Source: Linepithema humile (Eukaryota; Arthropoda; Insecta; Hymenoptera; Formicidae). Taken from it: DNA of 64,000 nucleotides. Made by a program: the position numbers and the translations under genes. Of the stretch, positions 1 through 12,152 are shown piece by piece. Where the stretch lies: contig NC_090129.1 of the NCBI RefSeq assembly GCF_040581485.1, positions 17,789,264 to 17,853,263 of the forward strand, written 5' to 3'. Under the pieces are notes generated by a model. The model searched no databases and was not told where the DNA came from. It saw only the letters and a list, made by a program, of their open reading frames with translations. Positions within the stretch are counted from its first letter, which is position 1, and every line of letters starts with the position of its first letter.

Positions 1-585
1 CTCTTTCAGACGCGGCACCCTCGTAACACGCCCTGAGATCTTAATCTTCTTCAAACTTACGGATCTGCCTGCGCGGTTTGTTGCCGCTTTAAGATTACAC
101 GAGAGAGCGACGAAATGGTGTCTTCTCGGTCGGATTATGGCACGCTTGTTCTCGGCTGCTCTCTCGGGGGATGGAATCGTCTTTACCCTCTCGCCGCGCG
201 GGGGAGACGCGTATCCCGCATAGAAATTAAAGTGCGCGATAAAGCGGGCTCTAAATCGCAATTAATTAAATCGTTAGCCACCCGCGCTTCTTTTACGACC
301 ACGGTAACTGCTCGGAGATGTTCGGATGTTTCACGGCAGTTTGTAGAAATTAATAGAGAGAGACGAGGGAAGGAAGAGAAAGGACTTTATTTTATATCTT
401 GGAAAAGGAAACCTTACTTTCCGAACGCAGCGTTTTCACAAGCGTTATAAACAAGCGTAAAAGTGGATCAACAGCTTTGTAAAAAGCGAGATTTCATAAA
501 TCGAAATGTATTGTTAGCGAATAAATCATATGCACAACTGTCGTGCATAATAACGTGTGGCTTTTACTAATCACAACTAACGTCT

Positions 586-613
586 GTTTGCTTCTTTTGC
601 TTTCAGGTAAGAA
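586..613 (+). promoter_or_regulatory. Recursive splice site (ratchet point) at 606/607
   Basis: A pyrimidine-rich tract ends in TTTCAG and is followed at once by GTAAGAAG, so a 3' splice site and a 5' splice site are juxtaposed with nothing between them (CAG|GTAAG). A branch-point-like ACTAATC lies about 35-40 bases upstream. A second 5' splice site, ATAG|GTAGGA near 652, would define the 46-bp 'RS-exon' expected next to such sites. Insects use ratchet points to remove long introns in steps. The orientation fits + strand transcription of a long 5' Cirl intron. The match to the consensus is seen in the sequence; its use is inferred. Confidence 0.6.
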
Positions 614-2887
614 GGTGTCGCTGCCACTCTTCCAGCGAAAAAGCCCGAAGATAGGTAGGATCAATTTGACAGATTATAGCACTTCGGTATCGCGCGCTCG
701 CTAGATTCTTCTAGGAACCGTCCACGAAGCGAACGGCCTCGAGCGTGTTTGACACGTTTGGGGTACCCGTGCTACCGTCCCGATGCGAGCAGACGAATTC
801 GGCGTCCCTAGCCTAATTACAGGGCAGGGCTCCCCGAGAGAGCACCTGCGCCCCTTCTCCCGTTTCGTTTTCGTGCCTTCGCAACGGACACCCGTGAGTC
901 CGATGTGGATATGTGAGAAACACGATCCAAACTTCCCCGGCGAAACGGTCCATCCGACGTTGTCCTTATGGCTCCGCAGCCCCGAGGCATCAAAATTATT
1001 TACGGTCCCTACTATGTTAACTACTGTAAAATGGGCCCGGATTGTAATAGCAGGGGTGCTTGGCGGTGTTGCACCGCCATGAATCAAAATTGTAGCGTAA
1101 TTTAACACGCAAAAAATCATTTATTTTCCATTCATACATCCAAGCGCACAGGTATAGTGAAAAACTTAAATGCAACGTAAAGCTTAAAACTTTCATATTT
1201 TTACTGCAATTTTCGTGAAAACGAATGTATTATAATTTATTCGACAAAAAGAATTCAAGACCGTGTTAAAACTAATATGAAGAAACTATTAACAAAAGAA
1301 TTGTGAGTCTAAAATATACATTTTTAATCTTTTAAATATTATTCTCTTCTCTAATGTCTCTCTAAAGACAAAAAAAAAAGTTTATACCAAGCAATTAGGA
1401 CAATGAGAAATTTTTGGAATACGAAAAGAATTATTTATGTATTAAAGGCAAGCTTCTAAATATAGTCATCAGATAATCGATATGGACATGACATGACATT
1501 CTGATTTTCAATCTAAACTTTTAGCTTGTTGCTTCAAACTTTTTGCATGACACACGAAACGTTGCACACGCAATTTTTCAATGTATCGAAGGGACCTGCG
1601 ATTACTTCGGCAACAATGGCCGTCATGATAAAACACGTAGTAGTATTGGGAACACCTGTAACGCAAGCTAAATACGGAAAATGGTAGTAAAATTACCTTC
1701 GAAGGTAAACCGTTGCAATGCAAATGTATGCGACGCGTGTATTTTTTTTTTATAACTAATGAATAAAGAAGAGAATGGTTATAAAGTATTTATTCTATAG
1801 ATAAAATTATATTTTACTTTTTATTCCTAATATTTTATATACGCATTTTTATTTCAAATTAATCTTTTCGATGCAATTTATTTTCAATCGTTGATTTTTT
1901 ATGTGTCTTTAGCTTTCCTTATTTTTATACTTCGCAGCGCCGTCGGATTCCTAATGCATTTTTATTCGCTCCTTTTTCACTTTTCATCGTGAACTACATG
2001 AAATAAGTATAGCAGGCAGTTTCGTGCTAGACAGTCTCCGGTCACATCGAATTTCTCGTAACGCTGCAGCGCTGAAGGCGAAGCGTCCGGAGGACGCGAC
2101 GCGAGGGTGGGAGGCGGAACGGGGGCGGGAAAAATGCGCTCGTTCTTTAATTAACTCGCGTCGCGCGCCATCGAGCTGGCCGACTTTATGAGTTGGCGCC
2201 GTGAAAACACGTGCTACGTTTATTAGCGCGATGGTCTTTGACCCGTGTCTCGGTCGTGCGAGGCAGCACAATGGACATCGATCGTATAGGAAACTCAATA
2301 CGGGAAGTTTAATATTGCCTTTGATATATTTTCATAGCGGGGGAGGGAAGGTGTTGAGGAGATTTCTCGTGAATATATGTAGGTGAAATGACCAGCTATT
2401 TAAATTGCAAAATGAGAGCGCTTGATGTACTTTCGGGGTCTCGTAATGTCGATGTACTTCGTGCAAGAAGAAATGTAATACATAATGACAAATGAATCGA
2501 TTGAAATTATTGCAAGTGCGTGTAAAATTTATCGCATCTTCTAAATATTAACGGATGCCATTTGCAAGCAAATAGCGTTTGGAATATTATATACCTCAAA
2601 TTTCAAAACTGTTACTATTTCAGGGGGTGAATTATCTCCCTGGAATTATTCGAAAACCGCCGTTCTCGCAATTATCATTCTCTTCTATTCTCGTCTTGTT
2701 CTCTTTCATTACAAGTTTATTTGCACCCGGAAAGGGACAAAACACATTAATAATGACAGATAACTAAACGTCGAACGGAACGAACAGAAATTTGCTACGG
2801 ACTTGCGTAGTGAAAGAATTACGAGACGTTTCCGATTCATTGGAAGGTATCGAATCAACCCGACGCGTTGCTCATCCCGGAGATTGT

Positions 2888-2920
2888 CGCGCGCGCGCGC
2901 GCGCGCGCGCGAGAGAGAGA
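2888..2920. repeat. (CG)12 followed by (GA)n
   Basis: Twelve perfect CG dinucleotides run directly into a GA tract. Alternating CG of this length is prone to form Z-DNA. Confidence 0.95.
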
Positions 2921-5900
2921 AAGAACGGACAGAGCGGCAGGGGATGCACACACGGGGCTGCAGTGTCGCGTTTCAATATTTACGGACTGAAATATTCACG
3001 GAATCACACCGGTGGCGGCGAATGCAAGGGGATGACTTGCCGGACGCGCGGGCGCGCGTCCATTCGGATGACACGTCGCGATGCGTCGCGCGGCCTGTTC
3101 GCACGAAAATTATATACATCAAGAGATGTCGGCGTCGTGAATATTTGATCGGCCGTTGCCGTTGCGCGCGCGCGCTCGCTCGCTCGTTCGCGCGGTCATC
3201 AATTATTCCGTCGCGATGCTTTTTCGTAGGCGGTAGCGCGCGATAACGCGTGTCCCCGCCGTGACAGATGTCCATTACCGCTGCGAGTACGGCGATTTCG
3301 AGTGACGATAATTGAGCCGCTCGCAATGAAGAATTGTTTTCTTCTGGCGCGGTCGTACGGCGAGAAACATTAATGGTCCTCGGTTGTTATTTTTCCCCGT
3401 GCAATGACGTTTCCTTGCGCGGAAATAGAATACGGTGCACGGTGAATTCAGTAACAACGGGAACTATTAATGATTCACTATACGAAATATCATGTTGCAA
3501 CTTGGTGTATCTTTGTTTCGCCCGGGATAGTGGATTTTCGTCTGTTTCATCACGGAAGCACGCACACATCTCTGCGAGACACTTGTGGTGTGTGCTTATT
3601 ATTAAAAATATACCAACGTAATAGGAGTGGTGTGGAAATAATTTCCTAAAATGAAGTTTCCGCGAAAGGTCTCATCTTCGTAAGAAGAATATAAGAAAAA
3701 TGTAATTGTTATAAATTAGAAATTGCGAGCGCGCAAAAAGATACGTATTGTTGCAGGCTGAATGTAAGATATTATCATGCTGTTTCCGACAAAATACAAT
3801 TTCTAGCGCGAAGATCGCGGCCTCTCGCCTTCTCGCGACTGCGTTAATTAGCGAACTTTATGAATGCGCCGGCGCATATTAATCCCGTCATTTCCATACG
3901 TCGCCGGCAGAGCTGATTCACGTCGGCGTCGCGTAACAGCATTATGAACGTATTCCATTATTTATAATGTAATCGGGGCCGCGCTTTTGTAGTCCGTCGC
4001 GTTACGTAATTAGCGCGGGAATTATCGGCGGCACGATGGCGACGACGGTGACCGACATTTTGGCGGAGTCAATTTTAGCCACGAGTGGAACTGTCGCAAA
4101 CGAAATCACCATAAAAAAAATACACTCCGACGCGACAGCTAATTAGCTCTGAATTTCTCGCGCATCGAGCGAGTGTCGTATTTGTTTATTTTATATTTTT
4201 ACTTTTTTTTTCGTCTCAATACGTCAATATGTTATAACGTCTTAAAAACAGTTCAAATCAGCTTTTACGTTTACTTTACTTGTGAAAGATGCACAATTCC
4301 AGGCGCGTAATAAAAAGCGTCGACTTCTTCTAAACAAAATGACTGTGAATTAAGTCCGTTTGCGTCAATTAAAGGGGGAAGCCGAAACAAATCAGATTTA
4401 GCAAGAACGATTGAACGCGATTAATTACAGCGTAATGTCTCTTTCGTTTGTGTGATACTGGCTCCGCCATCAATTCTACAACTATGATGCATTGATAAAT
4501 TAAAATATTAGAATCAGCGGCGCGATCTATAGAAACCGAGCTTTGTGATTTATCGTACGAATCAACTTGTGCGTTATAAATCGTAATCAGGCTGCCTATT
4601 TGTCATAAATTACAATACAAACAATGCAATAAATAACAAACTGTATATATTAATTTATATATACGATGTATTAGAACTCTTGAATATATTGTAGAATTTA
4701 TGCTGAATAATAACGCGAGTAATTTGAAACGTGCACGTATTAAAAGCAATATGTCGGTCGAAAAGAGAATAGATTAATTATTTCTATTATTGGATATCGG
4801 AATTTTTTCGTCAAACATACGTACATACGTGATATAAACATATACGGTCTATCGAGCACAATATCGGCCGACAAAAATGGACGATGCCGCCGGTGTAATT
4901 GAATCGCTAGAGAGAACCCGCGCACGCGGAATGAAAATATTATGAATAGGTCATGCGAGAAACGCGATCGCCGCTCTAAATAGGCCGCCCAAGCAATGGC
5001 TTGGATTACACGATGCTTATCCTAAGTGACGTCATCGCGATAAGATGCATCGAGAACGGTTTCTTATTTCCCCACTTCCTTCTCTCGGCAACAACCGGCG
5101 GATTTGTAAATATTATTATGTGGATTAAGCAGTTGCGCCGCTCTCGAATATCAAACCACTCGAGCGATTATCTTTTCAGCGTGTCAAATAAATGTAAATA
5201 ACTTTTTTTTCGACGTTACACCATCTCGCTATTTCGAAAATTAGACGCATCTTACGTAGTACACTAGTCTGTAGGGGTGTTTCTTTTCGTGCGGGTGTAA
5301 CCACTGCAAGCTCGTCACTCCGATGTTACAATGCAGTTACAAAAAATCGTTATTCCGACCCGGAGACGGAAAAAAAGTGGAGGATCACGGAAAAGCGCAT
5401 CCGCAGCGTGGACGGATGTCGATATCGGTTTATCGGCGTCCGCGAGCATCGTCTGATCGATGACCCGCGCGATAAAGATGACGTTTCACAGGACATCGTT
5501 TCATTAGCTCGCACCTAATTTTTTTTTATTGCTACGAACTCTCTCTTTCTCTCTTTTCACCCCTTACTCTCTCATCGAACACTACAAATGTGAATAAAGT
5601 ATTGAATTAATAAATTTTTGTTGAACGTTTGAAAAAACATGCCTTGAATTATAACAGAATAAATTCTCTGGGATGAATTAAAGTCAACTTTTCTTGAATG
5701 AAAAGTTGAATCACAGCATTGGTGTTATTTAATCCTTAAAAGTCGGAGAGTTTTAATCAAATAAAATTTGGAATATAATTTTATAAGAAAATGGTCTTCA
5801 CTTAAATGTAGCGGGCACAGTTTATAGATGCATTTAACAGGTTTTATTTCAACATCAAATAAATATTTAATACTTAATATACTCAAAATTCGAAACTTTT

Positions 5901-8734
5901 AAACGTGCTTTTAATTAATTAATAAGAATAAAGATAAATGAGAGCACATGTCATGTTAAAAATCGCTTGAGAAACTTCTACAAATTTCTACATCTTCAAA
6001 TTTATTACCATAATTATTTCACTTAATCACGTCTTGAATTAACTTTCTTAATTTTTAGTCAACTCTGCATTTAAAGGTGACAGAAGATTATACGAGTGTG
6101 CGTAACATATTATGCTAAAATTCGTCGCACGCGTAACCGCATTTGTACGTGGGAAAAATCGTGCCGGTGCAACCAGCCGGTGTAATCGGGTCCCTTTTGA
6201 TCGCGATCCTGTAATGGAAGAGTATGAGAGCGAAACGCTATTTCGCATGCAAAACGCGGCGACGAAAAATAGTACGCGTGAGAAATGACTGTTGGCGAAC
6301 GAGAGAGCACCGACATCCACGATGGCCATTGGATCGTTCTCTCGAATGGGCGATCGATTTCGCGAAATAAAGCGGGCACTTCGCAAGCGCGTTTAATGTA
6401 TGAGCGTGTATAAATAATGGAATATGTTGATCTTTCATCAGCTACAAGATTATTAACCCTCGATTTAATATAAATACGAAGTTGCATAAAAGAGAGAAGT
6501 TAAAACTGAAAATTTTATTTTTCATCATTCCATAGATCATTCCATAGATTCCATTGGTTTTCTTCTATTTGGTAAGTTGAATTAGAATTACAGTGGAAAA
6601 TTATCCAATCTGAGATAGAAGCAAAATATTTCTCGAACTTTTTATTTGACATTATTGTCATATTTTTCATTTTTTTCATAATTAAAAAAATATGAATTTT
6701 AAATCGATAAGAACGCATTTTTGCTATCGTTTTACACATCTTTTCTTACCAATGTTCTGCGCAATTGTACACAATGTAGATAATTCTTAAAAGAAAATTT
6801 GGAAGAAGAAAGAAAACACATATTGTTTCTCTTCTGCAACTTTTACTCTGCAGGTCGATGCCTGACTTTCTGGTTGCATTACATTTTATAGATAATGTTA
6901 TTAGTAACAGCGGTCGGATCTCGAGCATTCCAGACTCCGATAAGACTCGTATAACTCACAACCTACATGAAATATGCAATATTCAAAACTCTACATCATG
7001 AGCGAAATTATTACCGACGCACAAAACATTGTTGTTGGAAAGCAATTGAATTGTTTCAATACTTAAAAATACTTATTATCAAAATTCAAACAATTTCTCA
7101 ATTAATGAAACACGAATTTACTACTTCAATGAAGAGCGACGCATTAATTGAAAATATCGCAAATACAAAACGTATATTTGTATTTGGAAAAACACAAATA
7201 TATACATGATAGAAAATTAAATTAATAATTTCGATAACTTTTTGACGCGATAAGAAGCATAGGTAAAAATTACGACGACGTTTGCGTCGAATCGCGTTTG
7301 GAATATCTTAACAATTACAATGTTTGAGGAAGGTAAAATGATCTCAGAGCAAAATAATTCTTTCACAATTTGCGTGCCATTGAATGGACACGATATCGAA
7401 CAGTTTTTCGTGCATAGCGAGCGATATTAGCAGAGGATGTGGTACTTTATCCCCCTTTTACCTTCCTTTCACATCGATCGGAAGTAACATTATGGAGACG
7501 CAAGTTCGCTCGGCCTTCCGCTCGGCCATGCATCTTTGGCTGCAACGGCTGCTGCACTTCGTGAGGCGCTCCCGGGACGCATAAATCAAAGTCCTCCGTG
7601 GAGACTTGCCTCGGTTACGCGCCCAACCCTCTTTTCTCCCTCCTTCCCCCCCCCCCTCTCCCTCCTCCGCATACACTGCCCGTTTCCACTCGTTCCAGGC
7701 CGGGCCCAGACGGGCAGGATTTCTAATTCAAGCTAATCCTTTTTCGCCGCTCTAATTACATTATCAATTCACGAAGGAACGGACAGACGCGACGCGGCGC
7801 GATGCTCGCGTGTGCGTTTACAAGCTTCACGGGTGCATACAGCGGGTGCATTTACATGCGCCGTGCCTGTTGCACGTTCCCGATCGCGACGGGCCCCCTG
7901 CTTCCGCGGCCCCTACCAGCGCTCGCCCAGGCTGATTTACGACGGCCGAATAAATTATAAGAAGCGGATAGAAGAGAGCATTAGCCCCCGCACCGGGCGT
8001 CAGGTGTTATCCGCCGCAGTTTGCGCAGTCGGAGGAAAAGGAGTGGGGGGGGGGGGGGTCGCGAGGAGGGACGCGCGCGGGATCGGAGGGGAACGGAGGA
8101 AACTTTTCGGTTATTGTTGCGCGCTCCCCCCCCCTCTTCCCCCCCGAACGCAATTGCATCCCTCGTCAAATTGAATCGTAACTCGATGGGAGGCGATACG
8201 TCTCGCGTGTCGCGCGTCAATTAACTCCGCCCACGATTACAAGCTCCAGGCCGCCGGCAATTTTCGACGGAATCGATATTACTCGACTGACGGAATGTCG
8301 GAACGGGGGTTGGGGGGGGGGGGGTACTTTCCTCGGACGCGGCGCGACGCGACACGACATCGCGTCATTCGACATCGGCGGGTCGGACATCCCCGCGGAA
8401 TTTTCGACGCCACGGTGTTTTCCTACAAACCGAAAGGAAGTCGCGACAGTTTATTCAAAGGACGTGCGCGATTCTCCGCTTTCTTCATTTTTACATGTAC
8501 GTCTTCGGAAAACTGAAAATGTGTCGCAGCATATATAGATATAGATACATGTTTTAATTTGATGTGAATGGTTTAAGTTATTTTTTGGAAACAAAGTTTT
8601 TTAGATAGCCGGAATCTAGCTTTTGAAATAACTACGTATTGATTTTTATACTAGATTTATTTGAATCCGAAAACTTCTTTTATTTATAATTTTATGTAAT
8701 GGAAAATTGGAAGAATATATAACATACAAGATAC

Positions 8735-8738
<4 letters not shown>

Positions 8739-8767
<29 letters not shown>
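8739..8767. repeat. (TA)n microsatellite
   Basis: Perfect TA repeat of about 14 units in AT-rich DNA. Confidence 0.95.
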
Positions 8768-8769
<2 letters not shown>

Positions 8770-9246
8770 ACGTGTGTCTATTCTAGTTTGTCAAATGTTT
8801 TCTGTATTACACAACACACAAGATTGTAGAGTTCTATTTTGAATTCTGTCGCGAATTATAGATCGTTTAAAGTGGGCTTTTAGCAAGTGTAGTCTTCCGG
8901 GCCGGGAAGATAGTGTTTTGTCTCGAGCGATGTAAACAAAATGATCAACTATTGACAAACAGCCTTGCGCGGATGAATTCGAACAGATTGTGTGCGCCGG
9001 GCGGAGGATTAATAGAAATTTAATCTGAATTTCAATCAGCCATCTTGATATAATTAAATGTCGAAGTAAAATCCTACAAAGATAAAGTTTATCACGCTTG
9101 AAATCACGCGAAGGATAAATTGTATCTCTAGAAACGTGTCTGTACATAGTACGTATATATTTCTTACCTCACATTCTCCGCAAAACAGCTTATTCAAAGT
9201 ATTCGCCGAGGGAAATATCGATTTCGCCAGAAAATCTGAGAGAGCG

Positions 9247-9279
9247 CGAGAGAGAGAGAGAGAGAGAGAGCGCGCGCGA
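9247..9279. repeat. (GA)n plus (CG)n microsatellite
   Basis: About eleven AG units followed by about five CG units, the same pairing of motifs as at 2888. Confidence 0.95.
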
Positions 9280-12124
9280 GATATTTGATACACCTTGTAC
9301 AAATCAAATCTTGCCGAACCGACATTCAATTTAGATGCGCGCACCGATCGGGGCTCAGCATTCGCCGCGGTCGACCTTTCGGATCCGCTGAAACCGTTTC
9401 TCGAGTTATCCTCAAGTGGGTGGACGCGAAAAAGGTGACGGAAAGGGAAAAGAGAGAGAGAGAGAGAGACGAGGAGAATGGAATATAACGTTCCCGTACA
9501 ACAATATCCTCGCAGTGTTTCAACCGGGGCATCATCCACGGCGAGTATATATACACACGCCGCGCGCGCAGTAAGGCAATATAAAGGTTTCGAGGTCTGA
9601 GACCGCATCGCGAGCTGACGACATCCCGCTGTTAGGTCGGCCCTTTCAAGTCGACCGCCGCGGCAGCAGGAGGTACGGCCGCGGCGGACCTCCGATATAT
9701 TATTACTCGAAGTCATTAATGGTAAACTGCAATTCCCCTCTCTTTTCCTCCGCGAGCCGGGAGAATGCCCGTCGCGACGTGGCGCGGCGCGGCGCGGCGC
9801 GGCGCGACGGCACGACGACCGCGCGTTCTGACGCCTGGAATTCGTCGGAGAGATGTCGGTGTCGCAACGTTGCGCGATGTTCAAAAAGTTAACATTGCGA
9901 AATTGAAGGTTTTTTTTTTTTTTTTTTGAGAATTGAAGAGAATATTGTGAGCTCTCGCCGACTCGATGATTAGAGAGGACTTGCTCAAGCTTATCTCTTT
10001 ATCGTTCGAATGCTGTCGAAAACTAAAATCCTTTTAATAAATATTACATATTTGTTTCTTTAGTTTTTATTTTTTATATTTTTTTCGCACACAATTAATT
10101 ACGTCCCAGATTTCGGGTACAAACACTCTTGCGAACGTTGATGAGAAAGTTAATAAGCTACTGACGAACAATAACACTATATTTCACATATTCGCGTTCA
10201 TGCAGTGCTTATGAAGAAATATATTATGGCTTTATCATTTCTCCGAGCCAGACTGCTGTTTAAAAAAGACGTTCACAGGACGGAGCCAGTAGAGTACGAA
10301 GGAATAATGATATTGAAAATATAATGCATTTTTGATTAGGAAGGGGAGCATTAATAATGTAAGGTGGTTCTAAAGCGGAGGAAGCGCGCCCGGTGATATA
10401 TAAGAAAAATTCATTTCTGCCGAAGCCAGCCGTTGTTCTCGTCGGGAAGTCGAGTAAGTAATTTCAATGGAAATTTCACGGCGTTATACTTAGCTCCTAA
10501 GAGGATAGATGACTGGAAACCGCGCAAGGATTCCGCAAGATCTCGGGGGTGGAAACCCGTTGAAGCGAGCCCCGAGGACGCGGTACTTCATAGAATTAAT
10601 TCTCCATTTGCAAAATTAACGTTTTTCTTAGAAACAGGCGTGCTAATGTGATTTCAGCGAATTTGACAATTTTAGCTTCTAAGTAATTTGTTGCGTTTTT
10701 AATAAGCATCTAACACGCGACAATGTGATCAGAATGCACCTGATTGTGAGAAAAATAAACAAAAAAAAAAACAATACTCTGTAGTTTTTGTATTATCTTT
10801 ACAGCAACGGCAGCATCCTGCTGAAACGAAATGAAATATTTGCAGAAACAGATTTCATTAGAAATTTAACACTCATAATGTTTGTGCCTACGAGCGTGCA
10901 CAGCTCGTAACCGAATCAAACACGCGGTTCGAAGCTAATACATATCGCACAATAATAATTAATTAAAATGTACAACGAGATACTTGTGATATAAACGACG
11001 CCACTTGAACGATATATTGGTCAAACAACATGTAAAATTGAATCGTACGCGTCCTAACCGCGACCACATGACGATTGCGCGTCCATTGCAGTTGCATCGG
11101 TAACGAATGCATCGCCAGGATGCGGCTAAAAGGACGCATAATAATTTCATTGTCCAGCGCTCGAGTTTGCAACAACTTTTTCCGAGTCAAATACTGAGGG
11201 CGAGAGAGATGGCTGTGCACTCGCTCGATTTCACGCCGCGGCGACGCGTTTTACAACCCGCGAACAATCCGCGTGCAGTAAGTCCGGCCGCGGTAACGAC
11301 CGCATGACGCATAACGCGTCAGCCGCAGCTGCGGCGAGTGCAGCGGCGGGCAAACGCAAAGCTCGAAAAAGGCACTTCGACGATAATGCGGGGTCGTGCA
11401 ATAATTTTCTCGTTCAACAGCCGCGCGGCGAGCTCGGATGTGTTTGTTTCGGTCGGGCTCTAATTTTCATGACGAGCGTTGGAACGAATTTACGCCGAGC
11501 TGCGCGCGCGTACCTCGTCGCGCTCGCCGCGTTCTTTCGCGCACAGCCGCGAGACTCTCCGTCCCGATTCGAGGAAACTTTGTAGAGACTGTTAACAATG
11601 CTAAATACACTTCGTATTAAATCGCGACCGGAAAACATTCCAGACTTTTTGCAACAGAATATCGCGAACCGTTTCATCGTTAGATCCCTAATTTCGACAA
11701 TCGGCCACATTAACGTCCGAGGAGACAAATACGTGTAAGAAGTGTCTCGAGAAAATCGTCGCAATAAACGCGTCAGTTCGGCCTTTCAATTTCACTCGAG
11801 TTTTTTAATATAAATTCTAACGCACAGACCAATCGATATCTAATCTTTTAACCGTAAAGACACTGTGTGTCCCAGGCATTCCTGCGACAAAAGACCACTT
11901 GACCAATTAATACGCCGGTAGTCCGGGCGAAATTGCGAACTTCTCGATCACGCTCGAAGGACTTCGACGAGCAGCTCGAGAGCCGTACCGGCGGCGATCG
12001 AGTGTTCCAGCGGGGCGGAGGGGGGGGGAGGGGAGAGGGGCGAAGCGATAAAGCTTGAAAGGACTCTCGGGAGAGTTCCGGGGCGGCCGCGCGTCCGAAG
12101 ATTTACACGGACGCGTCGAGCTTG

Positions 12125-12152
12125 AAAGAGAGAGAGAGAGAGAGAGAGAGAG
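12125..12152. repeat. (GA)n microsatellite
   Basis: Perfect AG repeat of about 13 units beside a GC-rich patch. Confidence 0.95.

Noticed and set aside
9054..9884. 276-codon minus-strand open frame
   Set aside because: Composed of translated GA/CG microsatellites (SLSLSL, RARS runs) and GC-rich repeats (RRAAPRRAAPRR); no domain, no coherent composition, overlaps open frames on the other strand.
11470..11585. Short + strand frame MTSVGTNLRRAARAYLVALA resembling a signal peptide for the missing Cirl first exon
   Set aside because: The only phase-1 donor near its end would create a TAG with the two bases supplied by exon 15524, so it cannot be the N-terminus.
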